Shown here: positions 12,201-23,132 of the stretch, one piece after another | How the letters are laid out: each line of letters begins with the position of its first letter | How positions within the stretch are numbered: the first letter of the stretch is position 1 | NCBI GenBank assembly: GCA_043228905.1 | Contig: JBHGNT010000014.1 | Coordinates: forward strand, 18,910,001 to 18,974,000 | Reading direction: 5' to 3' | Source: Azolla caroliniana | Taxonomy: Eukaryota > Polypodiophyta | DNA length: 64,000 nt | Translations under genes and position numbers: made by a program | The notes under the pieces: generated by a model | The model's database searches: none | Told to the model about the DNA's origin: nothing | What the model saw: only the letters and a program-made list of their open reading frames with translations

Positions 12201-14248
12201 CATCACAATTCACCTTCCCCCTCTAAGTTCATATCAGATGCATGAAGACTAACTTTTGCAGTTCAACATTGTTTTCCATAGGCTAGAGTACATCTGCAAG
12301 TGGCTGCCAGGAATACTTTTCTACTAATTTTAACATATCTTTGATATGCTACTGAATATTTTTCTAGGTGATGCATGTTATTGAATTATACACACATATA
12401 CTTATATAACAATTTCATGATCACATTGTTCTTACCCAAACAAAATGGACATGTAGGAAGCTCAGTCGAACCAATCGGAGGACTAGAAGCTTCTTCAATT
12501 GAATTAGTATACTCCACATCTGCAGTGAATAGCACATGGCAGACTTCTTCCTATAATTAAATAATACAACAATCTATTATAAGACCTGTTCTCTCCAAGC
12601 AAGAGAAGACATTTTAAAAATTAGTCAAACCTCAAATGATGAGAAAAGCTTCCCATTATAGTGCTTAAAAAAATCATCGGCGGATTTCTGACTGTCAAAC
12701 TTTATTAGAGCACTATATCTGTCACTCGATCCATCATTTCTGTAAAATAAGATACACAATGCACTAGTAAGGTGGGAATTAGAATAATGGAAGAAAACCC
12801 TACATCTGCATTTTAAATGTCACATTTACTGTGAGTTTGTAACACAACAGAATTATCAAATGGTCACCTCACAAACCGCATTTCTTTTACATCTTGGAGA
12901 AAGGCCCCAGTAAACTGGCAAAATTCAGCACCTGTCATATGGTTTGGAATTGCAAGTACACATACATGCGCGCTGCGATTGACCTGAGAAACATGAAAAG
13001 TTGCATGTTGTAAGCTTGCAGAGGTCAGGTTAAACTGAGTGTTGGAAACAACTACAACACAAGTAAAGTGGAAACTTGAATTTATGGTGCTATATTTTCC
13101 AAATAGAGGAAGAAGAAGGTAAAGCACACACAACAAAATGGATAAGGCTGACTGTTTCTATTAAATAAACAAGCATGGCACAAATGCATAATTATAAGGA
13201 AAAAGCTTCCACATATGTAGATAATAATACTGTATATGTCAGCTCTCTCACGTGGCTGATCTTACATATGACCTTTCAATACAGGGTCATGTTTGTCATT
13301 GATCAATATTTTCATATATCTCGTACTTTGTAAATTCTCATGGTATTGATTCATGATGTTGATCATGTGAAATATTTCTCCGGAGTTTAGGTTATACTTC
13401 ATTGGAAAAATGGCACTTCCTTTATAAGGATGCAAAATAGAGGCCTGGTTTTTTAATTTTGCCTTGATTTGACCTGAAATTGCAGTGGATTTGTTGAACA
13501 GTAACAGAATCAAGAAGATTGAAAAACATAAATCAGTTTTTAAGAGTAGGTAAAAATTCATACATCAACGTCCATACAAGCCAAGGTAGGTACAAAAACT
13601 ACCGTGCTGTCAGTGTAGATTGTTTTTTCCATCAACACTCGCACATTCAAGAAGATCTAAAAATTATAGCATGGGTTCTACAAAATATAGTCATTGACTT
13701 CAACTAATACGGACAATGAAAAACGAAATCAAATCGATTAAATAATTCTTTACAGTGACAAAATTAAAAGGAAAAAGAAAAAACTTAATAGCAGAACAAG
13801 AATGGGGAAATAAAAAACGAGGAAAAAAATAGAAAAAATCTTCGTAGAGAATAGAAGGGAAAACAAGAGCAGAAAAATGGAAAAACTACATGAAGAGGGG
13901 AAGCAGCAGACGGAATCAATCACTAACCGGGAGAGCTTCATCAAGCACCGAAGAGGAAGAAGAGATGTTTCTGAATAGTTGAATAACCCCACGCGTTGTT
14001 TCGACGCGAGGGTTTCCTGATGAGAAGCTAACACTCGTCGTATTTGTTGTTGATGATGTAGTTCTGTTAATGTCGAATTCTAGGGTTCTATCTTCTTCTT
14101 TTTCTTCTGTTAAGTCGCCATCGCCATCGCCGGATCTCATCGGGCTCCTCTTCCTCGCAGACTTCCACTTCACCTCAGCCCTCGATCCCTCCCCTGCTTC
14201 TCCTTCTCCTTCTGCTTCTTCTTCTTCTTCTTCTTCGTTTTCTTCCAT
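6221..14248 (-). CDS. BRAP2-type RING / ZnF-UBP E3 ubiquitin ligase (BRIZ-like), 12 exons, complete
   Basis: Exons on the minus strand, 5' to 3': 14248-13928, 12983-12868, 12739-12631, 12550-12436, 8100-8003, 7916-7810, 7732-7486, 7370-7317, 7228-7085, 6945-6881, 6803-6749, 6370-6221. All have GT-AG borders and compatible phases, giving 1,581 nt (526 residues). Domain order: acidic Glu-rich N-terminus; BRAP2 segment (FSSGNPRVE, VCVLAIPNHMTGAEFCQF); RING-H2 near residues 215-258 (CPFCLERLDQ, CNHTFHCSC, CPVC); ZnF-UBP (CTICSTSENLWICVICGFVG, then YQQGHAIMHW, HCYSLEVETQRVWDYVGD); a C-terminal coiled coil (about 370-490); basic tail GRKRR. Arabidopsis BRIZ1 and BRIZ2 act as a heteromeric E3 ligase needed for germination; this copy has every zinc ligand. 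A 4.3 kb intron splits the RING and carries transposon relics. Whether it is the BRIZ1 or BRIZ2 type is not decided. Confidence 0.95.
8983..9080 (+). repeat. LINE-family 3'-end fragment in a BRIZ intron
   Basis: Degenerate copy of the repeat seen many times in this window: TCTCAAAGACG...ACA, TAATCTCTTGTTTGGT, a palindromic GGCCATATTGG-like core, AAAAGATGTTAATATATC and a TTTC tail. Elsewhere (24505-25960) the same sequence is the 3' end of an element with RT motifs. Confidence 0.75.
10477..10760 (+). mobile_element. LTR-like segment in the large BRIZ intron
   Basis: It begins TGTTGGAGGATGGC just after a short purine run (AAAAGGGGCA), is CT-rich, and has TTGTATAAATAGGC at about 10705, like a TATA box. 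No matching second copy is in the window, so calling it an LTR is inference. The right border is uncertain. Confidence 0.3.
10915..11560 (-). pseudogene. Degenerate Ty1/copia reverse-transcriptase fragment
   Basis: Minus-strand translation in shifting frames gives recognisable copia RT pieces in order: MSAMQSEYDAILKNATW (N-terminal RT block), a RRAFFYETFPPI-like block and ECMYLNPLDL (YM-x-QP-x-G block), then LYGLKQ-like residues. There are many stops and frameshifts. It lies inside the 4.3 kb BRIZ intron. Confidence 0.7.
13930..14030 (-). promoter_or_regulatory. 5' splice site ending BRIZ exon 1
   Basis: Exon 1 ends GAAGCTCTCCCG before GTTAGTG; the next exon starts GTCAATCGC after TTTCTCAG. 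Joining them gives the BRAP2 motif, which decides the boundary. Confidence 0.7.
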
Positions 14249-14610
14249 CGCCCACAACCTTCAAAAACGAAAGCAAAAAAGCATTTCATTCCTTTTTCTC
14301 TTGCTTTTTTTTGCTTTTCTGCTTTTTGCCTTTTGCCTTTTGCTTTTCATGCTTTTTGCTTTCTCCCTTCATAAAAACCTCCCATAATTCCACAAAAAAT
14401 CAAATCCTTTTTGTCTTCCTCAAAACACAAAATTCGATCTTTAAGAACTCGAACTCTACACGTACTCTCTTTTATTTATGTAATTAGTTTACCTTAGTGG
14501 TAAATTGTTAACCATTACAAGCACTATGTCTTGGGTTAGAAACCCAATTTTCTCACTTCTCTCTATTATATATTGCATATATATATCTCTTAATTCACTA
14601 GATGCCACTG

Positions 14611-14680
14611 TGGAATGTAGGGGTTGAACCCATGACCACTTGGTCTCCATTGGGCAACCTTACCAACTGAGCTACATCCA
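14611..14680 (-). repeat. tRNA-like / SINE-head sequence with Pol III A and B boxes
   Basis: On the minus strand GGATGTAGCTCAGTTGGTAA is followed about 30 bp later by GGGTTCAACCCC, good matches to the internal Pol III A and B boxes. The ends (GGATGTA and TACATTCCA) can pair only imperfectly and I could not fold a convincing anticodon arm. A (CT)n tract of about 25 bp abuts it. It is more likely a SINE head or decayed tRNA than a working tRNA gene. Confidence 0.45.
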
Positions 14681-14845
14681 TTTGGGCTCTCTCTCTCTCT
14701 CTCTCTCTCTCACTAAAGGCACACAATTATATTAATTGTACGGAAAGCCCACTTGTTAAAAAAACCCTTCTTACTTAGTCTCCTCTATCTATCTAGCCTA
14801 TATGTTACGGAGAGGGACATGCTAATATAAAAACTGAATATGCAC

Positions 14846-15430
14846 TAGCCATGGGCATGGTTTCGACTTAAACCGAACCGAACCGTTAAACCGTGGTTTA
14901 AAGGTTTATAAGTTCCAAAATAATTAAATGGTTTGGTTTGGTTTTTAATTAATAATAAACGATTCGGTTTCAGTTCGGTTTGGTTTTGAAACTAGGGTTT
15001 ATACGTTTATAGGTTTTTGGGCTATCTTTTTTTATCCATTAAATGTTTATGTAATTTAATGGTTTAATTAATGTTTTTTATTGGTTTAATTCACTTAACT
15101 TAATTGTTGATTTAATCTAATGGCTCAATTAATCTTATTTATTTATTTTAACATAAATACTTATTAAATTTTGTGTATTTTTATTTAATTAATTTTTTAA
15201 TTAGCTTGGCTTAAATGTGGTTAGGTTAAAAAAATGTATTAAATGGTTTAGTTTGGTTTTAACTTTTCCCTAAACGGTTTTGGTTTGAATGGTTTAGTTT
15301 ACCTTTTTTTTAAATGGTTTGGTTTAAATGTTCAAATGTTCATAAACGGTTTGGTTTGGTTTTTGTTTTATATAAAGGGTTTGGTTTGGTTTGGTTTCAA
15401 GGCACCGAAACCGAACCAGGCCCATTGCTA
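14846..15430. mobile_element. hAT-like MITE, copy A (585 bp, perfect 8-bp TSD)
   Basis: Flanked by the perfect direct repeat ATATGCAC (14838-14845 and 15431-15438). Imperfect terminal inverted repeats: TAGCCATGGGCATGGTTTCG at the left, and the reverse complement of the right end reads TAGCAATGGGCCTGGTTCGG. The interior is AT-rich with many GGTTTGGTTT / AACCGAACCG words and has no coding capacity. Confidence 0.8.
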
Positions 15431-15499
15431 ATATGCACTTGAAGCCAATATCCCTACATGCTCTTAACATCTAGAAATTCCACATAAGAATGCTCGTCA

Positions 15500-16310
15500 A
15501 CTTCTTCCTTCACATATTGTCTTCACCCTCATGCCTTCTATCAATCATGAAAGCATTATGCCTTTTCCAATTGTGCCGGTGTCCCCGATATCGTAAAACT
15601 TCGAACAATATCTCCATTTGGACCATTTTGAACATATCGAGAAAAAAAAACCCCATTGTTGAGGCCTCGAGTAACAACGGGTTAAAACATGTCAAATATT
15701 CGATGAGTACTTCCAAAGGATATGTGTTATAGGGCAAGTTTATGAACCTATGTGTACTATCCTCCAACGGAATGGTGCAAAAGAAGCACGTACCTAACCC
15801 TAGTCCTCATCTCTTTAAGGCTTAATGTAATGTGAGCCCACAAATCATGACTCTCCATATGAATACCTTTGCACAAAATGGCAAATGGGAATGCCAATCA
15901 CGTTGCAAAAATTTCCACCACCTTGTATTCGACTTATATACATTCCACATCCACACCTTTTCTAGTTAAAGGTGATTGGCAAGTTAATGACGCCATATCA
16001 TGATGACACGATGTATGTGTACTGACCTGTAACAAGCATGTACCATCCTGTAACCGTTAATCCACCCAAGCCACAACATTTTTTTTCATTGGCAAAAAAC
16101 CATGCAACAATGGTATATCTTGTAATTTCGCCCAAATAAATCCATAATTGGGGGGAATACATAACCATCGTTTGGCATCTTCAAGTTTCGACAACCTTTG
16201 AAATTCATTATCAACCACATGTCCCAAATCTATAACCCCCAAATGAAATAAATGATTGAATTGAGATCTCAACTTCTCTTTTCCGAGCCAATGCAACATC
16301 AAGGAGAAAA
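15500..16310 (-). pseudogene. Non-LTR retrotransposon fragment (RT zinc-binding region)
   Basis: Two minus-strand frames (near 16302-16057 and 15767-15510) are relatives of the fragment at 21869-22411. Both carry a zinc-binding-like stretch followed by an LRYxGxxxNWxxxN pattern (here LRYRGHRHNWKRHNAF), typical of the C-terminal zf-RVT region of plant L1-like elements. Stops separate the frames. Confidence 0.6.
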
Positions 16311-17125
16311 AAGTAAGTCATTTTGTAATGAATTACAAAATTCTCAATCACTTGATAACGCTCAAATCAATAAAAGAGAATACATTTTGTCATGACCTTA
16401 TTGATTGTTGTTAGATTAGATGAATAATCCATTAAACAATGGCTACCACGATGCTTGAAACTTTGTTTCCCCCCTCTCTCTCTCTAGTGAAAAACACACA
16501 ATTATGTTAATGGATGTGTGTGAAAAACACTATTACTTACAATGGGCATGTATCACAACAGAGTGAGTATGATGACACATTGACTACATGGGGTAGTGTA
16601 GCATGCTGAATTGTCAATAGGCAATACATTGTGAAATGCACATAAGATATCAAAACCAACCTAGTTAGGTTCTTACTTCTTACTCAATTTATAGTTGATA
16701 CATAGGTACCCATTTGGGTTGGCCTAGCTAAAAAGGGCGTGCTAAAAGGGTGGGTCGGCTTATGTACATGCATCCTAAAAAGGGCGTGCTAAAAGGGTGG
16801 CACAAAGGAACACATGCACACCACAATATGAAAAACCATTAAAAAAAGAATTTCTACTTACTCCATCCAATAAAGAAATTTGTCACATTAGTACTCCCTA
16901 CCAGCAAATACGAAAGCATTGCACATATCACAATTATGACGTAGTCCTCAATACCTCAAAAATAGGAAAACGATTTCCATCTCTGATTTTGGGTTGATAT
17001 TAGAATCTTAATTAGCTTTAAGCAAAATTAAAGAGGAAAATAAGGAAGAAAGGGCACCCATCCACTCAACCACCGCTTAACAAAGGCGAGAGATAGATCC
17101 AAGTCCCTTGTTAGTGTCTTATACC

Positions 17126-17592
17126 TAGCAATCGACAATGGTTCGAGAGGGTCAAAACCGAACCGTTAAAAATTTTAGAAACTTGAACCGAACCGAACTG
17201 GACCACGAAACCGTTAAACCGAGCCTTTTTTTTTTCCCCCCAAACCGTTAAGCCATTAAGCCATTAAACTGGTAAAACCGCAATTTCATGGTTCAGTTTC
17301 GATTTTCAGCTTAGGTCAAAATTAAAATTTTAAAATTTAAAATATTTCATTATTTAAAATTTCAAAAATTTAAAGATTTTCCTAAAATGTGAGAATAAGG
17401 CATGAAAATGAAAAGATGATTTAAAAACAAATTTTTTAATATTTTTTTAAATTTAAAAAAATAAAAAATAAAAAACTGTTAAACCGTTTAAACCGCAAGT
17501 TCTAACTTTTGAAACCGAACCAAACCATTTTAATCGTTAAACCGCGGTTTCGCGGTTTAGTTCGGTTCAAACCGAACTGTTGCTGATTGTTA
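17126..17592. mobile_element. hAT-like MITE, copy B (467 bp, perfect 8-bp TSD)
   Basis: The direct repeat CTTATACC flanks it (17118-17125, 17593-17600). Left end TAGCAATCGACAATGGTTCG; reverse complement of the right end TAACAATCAGCAACAGTTCG. Subterminal AACCGAACCG words and an AT-rich centre are shared with copies A and C. Confidence 0.8.
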
Positions 17593-17639
17593 CTTATACC
17601 ATCGTGTATTGACATGGATCATAGCTTTGGGTAAGAAGG

Positions 17640-19330
17640 AGGCACAAGTTGAAGTGATGTTGTGTGGCCAAAGGTAAAAAGTGAGAAAACAAAGGGTGGA
17701 AGCACATGGGAAAAAGGAGAGAGATGTGAAAAGGGGAAAAGAAAAATGTAAAGAAAAGGGGGCAACGGTCTATGAAAAGGAATTGAAGGGAATAAAGGAC
17801 ATGTTTAAGGAAGCATTGAATGCAAAGGAGCGCCCTCTAGGGACATTCTTCCTATAAAAGGAAGTGGATCATCGAGCTTGTAGTCACACAAAGAGTGAAC
17901 GGAGTGGCCTAAAAACACTACCTCGACTCATAGCATCGAAGCCATCAATGGTAGCAATGGTCTCAACAACCCACTCATCTCGTGTTCACCAGAAGCTTAA
18001 TCCCACTCCTCCTCGCTTTCCTTCTTTCCATGTTGCTTGATTAGTGGTTGGCCTTTCCACCATTGTTGTAATAGCACGCCAAATAATCTTAATAGTCGAT
18101 AACGGTTCGGTTTGAACCAAACCAAACCTAGACATAACGGTTTAAACGGTTAGAAAGTGCAGTTTAAATGGATTAATAGTTTTAATTTTTAATTTTTAAA
18201 AAGAAAATTAAAAATTTAAGCCTAATCTCACATTTTAGGAAAACCTTTAAATTTTTGAAAACTTAAAATTTAAAATAATGAAAAAAATTTAAAATTTGAT
18301 TTTTGATCTAAGTTGAAAACTGAAACTGAACCACGGTTTTTACGGTTTAATGGTTTGGATTTTTTTTAATGGTTCGGTTTGAATAGTTTTGTGGCTCAAT
18401 TCGTTTAGGTCAAGTTTCAAATTTTTTTAACGATTCGGTTTCAAACCGGTTCGATTTTGACACTCAAACCGAACCGAACTATTGCCTATTGTTACTTAAT
18501 CTCTCTTCTCCTCTCCACCCTTCCTTCTAAGCTGCTTGAAGAGTGGTTGGCATTTCCACCACCGTTGTAACAACTTGCCTATACCGCTATTCACTCTAAG
18601 GTGTAAAGGGGTTTCCTTGTTTAATTGAATGATTTAACCTATAATTCAAGCTCCTCGTTTTGTAAAATCTCTTGTGAATTCTTGGTTTAATTCTTGGTTT
18701 CTTTAATTGAATGCTCCTGATCTAGGAATAGGCTCCTCTTTCCTAATCGCTCATTATTACTCTAACCTCACGTACTAATCGTGGTTTACGCAAGGGAGAG
18801 AGAGGGAGTAAAGTTCATGATAGTTCTCTCCCTGAGTTTAAGCTCTGTTTGACTATGCGCTCCCTACGAGTTTGAGGAGCCTTCGAGTTCAAGGCCTATC
18901 CTCCACGCCTTCTCAACCCTTGTGACCTCCCTAGTCCAAGACCCTCGTGATCCTGTTCGAGTAGCACACACACATGTTATCGCAACATAATTTGGTGAAC
19001 GCAACGTGAAAGAGCTACAAGGGAGGATTCAAGAAGAAAGGAGGAGATCTTGCCGAGATGATGGCAACAACCATGAACAGGTTGATGAGGTTGATGCATG
19101 CACGAGAAAGCACGATTGGCCATAAAGACCATCATCGGTGCATCAAGGCGTTTCAACAGGAAAGATGTCTCGTGCTACTTGGAGGCTTATAAAGCCAAAA
19201 TGCTTATGAGAGGCATCTTGGATTGGGCCGCAATTAAGAGAGTGTGTAGCCACTTTGACAAGCGAAGAGAATGGCACGATGAGGGTTCGTCAAGCAACCA
19301 AATGTCGAAGATACACTACTAGTATTTCCT
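17640..19330 (+). mobile_element. Ty3/gypsy-like LTR and gag relic
   Basis: A TATA-like CCTATAAAAGGAAG near 17850 lies in a region ending with a CACACACATGTTATCGCA boundary, then a PBS-like TTTGGTGAACGCAACG near 18990. An open frame at 19098-19322 follows, with RRFNRKDVSCYLEAYKAKML, similar to the gag core of plant gypsy elements. Pol is absent. MITE copy C is inserted in the LTR-like part. No second LTR was found, so borders are approximate. Confidence 0.45.
18090..18494. mobile_element. hAT-like MITE, copy C (405 bp)
   Basis: Same family as copies A and B: left end TAATAGTCGATAACGGTTCG; reverse complement of the right end TAACAATAGGCAATAGTTCG. Flanks AATAATCT and CTTAATCT are a decayed 8-bp target duplication (6 of 8 match). 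The ends are rich in GGTTCGGTTT. Confidence 0.7.
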
Positions 19331-19737
19331 GGTAAGGCTTATGAAAGAAAATTTGTTGCAGCATAGCAATATTGACTACAACTGGCTACCCAAGGGAGTC
19401 AAAATGAATCTTGTTTGATTGTCAAATGACTTCACAATGAACTTAAAAGTAGTAAAACAAATTCAAATGCTAGTTTGTGATAGATGAGGTTCACATTGCA
19501 ATGAAACATTACCAGAAAAAGGAAAACTCAATATTTCAAATATATGTTTTCCCATACTTCAAACAACATTTTGAAAGAAAGAGCACTATTTCATGATAGA
19601 AAACGCAAACAAAACAAAAATTAGAGAATGGCAAAATGTAAGAACAATAAATATAAATTAAATGGAGGGAATGCTGAAGGATAGTAAGAAAACAACAAAT
19701 TTTTAACTTTATATTTAAATACCAATTATTGTGACAA

Positions 19738-19993
19738 AAGTTATTTACTATGACACCCTTGGGAGTATCCTCAACCAAATTGGTAGCCATAGATCATATT
19801 CAATCAATTGAAATTTACTATTATATCTCATGGGAATTAATATTTCTTAGGTTATAAAGCAATGGAAATTGCAACTTTGGTCGCTATCTTTACATCTTGT
19901 TCACTCGTCAGCTTCATTGGTCACGCTTTCTATACCGCCTTCAGTCAACTCCCCAAAGAGCTCACAGACACCCTTCAGGAACACGAAGATCAG
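19738..19993 (+). pseudogene. psbN: Nuclear plastid DNA insertion (NUPT): psbN plus the start of psbH
   Basis: From 19862 the plus strand encodes a 43-residue match to the photosystem II assembly protein PsbN ([23 protein letters not shown], ending QEHED). The normal stop position is CAG (19991-19993), so the frame runs on 17 more codons. On the minus strand, ATG at 19790 opens MATNLVEDTPK, like the N-terminus of PsbH. Divergent psbN and psbH starts 71 bp apart match plastome order. The match stops after about 17 PsbH codons. Isolated, with substitutions and a lost stop, this is an old nuclear copy, not plastome. Confidence 0.85.
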
Positions 19994-20727
19994 TTAGATG
20001 AGAGACCTTCCCGGGAAAAACAACCGAGTAAGGCCTCTAACTAGTCCTACTCCTTCCATGAGTTCGCCGATGTTAGGAACAAAGACAAGTACTTCTCATG
20101 TTGGTTCATTTTCCACACAATGGAACCAATTTCTTATGGCAATTGATTGTAACAATACAAATCTTTTAATAATAACTGCAAAGTTACGCCCCTATTTCAT
20201 GGGGGTGTCTATGTAACAATTGGGACAGAACAGGGACCCCACACCTAATGCCACAAAATTTGCTTAAAGACAAAAGAAACTCAATCCACCACCCAATGGT
20301 TGCCATTGCATCAATGCATGACGACCTTGGTACAAATCATAAATTCATTGAATAAAAATTATAATACAACCCATAAGAAAATGATCATACAAGAAATATT
20401 AAAATCACGGCTCATTAAATACTTGAGGTTTTTTTTTTCTCGTTAAACAAAAATATTGTTGCAAGGATGCTCCTCCATCGATACTAATCACTTGATACGA
20501 AGAGAAACGACAAAAAGCAGTCTTTGGTGGTTGATCAAGATGTCATAAGCAAGAGTTGCAACTTATGCTTCATATACAATTCTACACTCATACTCTACAC
20601 CATGCATGGACACATGCATTGACACTTTACTAGATGATATGAATACAATGATTCACCTCATAAAATGATGAGATAGGATGCTCTCTCTACAAAATTGACT
20701 TTTTCTGTAATGTTTTGGTAGAAAAAT

Positions 20728-21272
20728 TTATTCCAGAAGCATCGATTGTACTTTGATGTCCCCCTTTGGCTTTTGGTCATGCTCTCTTGATGTTTTGCAT
20801 TTTCTCCTGACGAGAAAGCCTCGCACAACTGATTGAATCTTAACCATGGCACCATACCTATAAATCTTTTGCACTTGTTTCTCTCTTTCGATCCGAATAG
20901 CTAACTCCAATCCCTAATGCAAAAGTTAGTTGAAAAAAGAGAGACAGTCAATAATAAGGGTTTGCAATTGATGAGGTTTGCAGTATTTCAAATGTGGGAA
21001 TAACATAAGCATTCAATGCATGTTCTACTGAATATTATGTGTGTGAAATTCAGGCAAACGCTTCGCAAATTTATTATATCAGTCGATTCAATTTCTAAGG
21101 AAACCCAAAAATTAGTAAAAAAAAGATCTCAACGTTTGCTCACTGGGTGAACATGGTAAAGTTTACCTTAGAACCAATCTTATATAATGCCAATGTCTCA
21201 AGAAGCTCTCTAAATCCCACTCCTTTGCCTCGTACATGAAAAGAAAGCACTTCCCATTCTATTCGTGCATAC
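20728..21272 (-). CDS. Channel exons 22-23: C-terminal tail with calmodulin-binding IQ motif
   Basis: Exon 21167-21272 gives YARIEWEVLSFHVRGKGVGF and a helical ELLETLALYKIGSK. Exon 20728-20913 (61 codons plus TAA) gives GLELAIRIEREKQVQKIYRY and then IQSVVRGFLVRR, a near-perfect IQ motif, and a short basic end. The pre-IQ/IQ order after the EF-like segment copies the layout of Cav alpha-1 tails, suggesting calmodulin-type regulation. Confidence 0.9.
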
Positions 21273-23086
21273 CTACGACATTCAAATAGCTTTAATTAGT
21301 GTCTCAGATTTAGACCTGTAAGATGAACAAATACAACTACCATGGCACTTGAAAACTTGAATAAATTCTTTAACATCTGTATATTTTATATATGTGAATC
21401 CTTCACTATGACATTTATATTCCTTATAATGTTTTTGTTGAAAAATTACATGCATTAAAAGTTCTAAGTTAAAAAAAATAAAGAAATGACAAAAGCATTT
21501 GAATTTGTAGAATCCCAACCATGGACAATCATTTTCCTTTGAACACTTTTAAAAAAGGAGGTCTTTCTATAGTTTAACAAAGTATACAATTTCAGAAATT
21601 ACAAAACTACAGTATCTACAAAAATCCAAAATTGTCCAGGCAAGATATAGTGCTTATGGATTTACAGTTATAGCAGACATACATTAACAGAAGTTTTGCT
21701 AGAAACTATAGAGTGAGATTATCAATTCTTCACTGGCCCAAAAAGCTCCATGCACAATTCACCGTATGTTCTTAATTCCTTTGAACTGCAGAATGCAATG
21801 CAAACTAGGCTTTAAGAAAACACTTTTATGGGTAAAGTGAAATGGGGAGGCAACTTGTGAGTATTATCTCAATATTGAGACAAAGAAAAACTATGCCTTT
21901 CTTTGGTGAGAGAAATCCAATATGCCGATGTGGAAATCAACTCTCCTTTCAGCCTATGTATTTGTTGTGGTTCCCCATGAAGTTCATCAAACAAGAACCC
22001 ATTTCTCAGGCTCCAATTATACCACGTCCCCCAATACCTAAGATAGAAAAATACAACCTTATATGGTGGGGTGGGTAGAGCTCTAACAGCCTTGATGAAA
22101 ATCCATTGAAAATGTGACAAAACACTGCTAGTTAATGATGCCCAAAGTTGTGATATAACAACCCAAATGGTTTTAGAAACTGGGCATATAATGAACCTGT
22201 GTCTGGGATCTTCCTCAATCACTGTACAGAAAAAACACGTATCTGTCTTCGTTTTAAAGTCATGGCCAAAGGCAACCCACCCACCATTACATGCCAAAGA
22301 AACACATTTGCACAAAATGGAAGATGAGACTGCTATCCTGCATCTAAAACTCACACCCATTTTACACATTGGGTAATTTGTCATGTATCTAAAACAGTCT
22401 TCACTAACCAAGTTCTATCTTCAACCAATTTATGGTATACATTATTACTGTGCACGAAAAGTATCAATGATTTTTCAGTATCAAACGACCAATCTTTCCA
22501 TGATTCCTCAACGACCAACTCTGCAATTGGGGAATCTGGGATAGGTAACACCAATATTGATTGCCAACTATAACCATATCCATGTGGTATATGAAACCTA
22601 CTTCACATTTTCCAAAAGGCCATCATTTGCCTATGTAACTCTAAAATAACAGCTTTGATAGTTACCAAGCCAAGCCTTGCCACACACACACACACACACA
22701 CACTCACTCTCTCTCTCTCTCTCCCTCTCTATGGACGATAAGAATTCTAATTCTAATTCTAAATTCTCTCTCTCTCTCTCTTCATGTTATTTACTTTTAT
22801 ATTTACTGTGTAATATTTATTTTATTTTGATTTGTTCTCAAAGACGAGACAACACTTAAGATGTAATCTCTTATTTGGTCTTATAGGCCATTTTGGCCTC
22901 TTCAAAGACGTTAATATATCTTTCTCTCTCTCTCTCTCTTCCCTCGTCTCTTTTTATCTTATTTACTTTTATATTTACGGAGTAATATTTATTTTATTTT
23001 GATTTGTTGTTCTCAAAGACAAGACAACACTTCAGATGTAATCTCTTGTTTGGTCTTATAGGCCATTTTGGCCTCTTAAAAGACGT

Positions 23087-23132
<46 letters not shown>

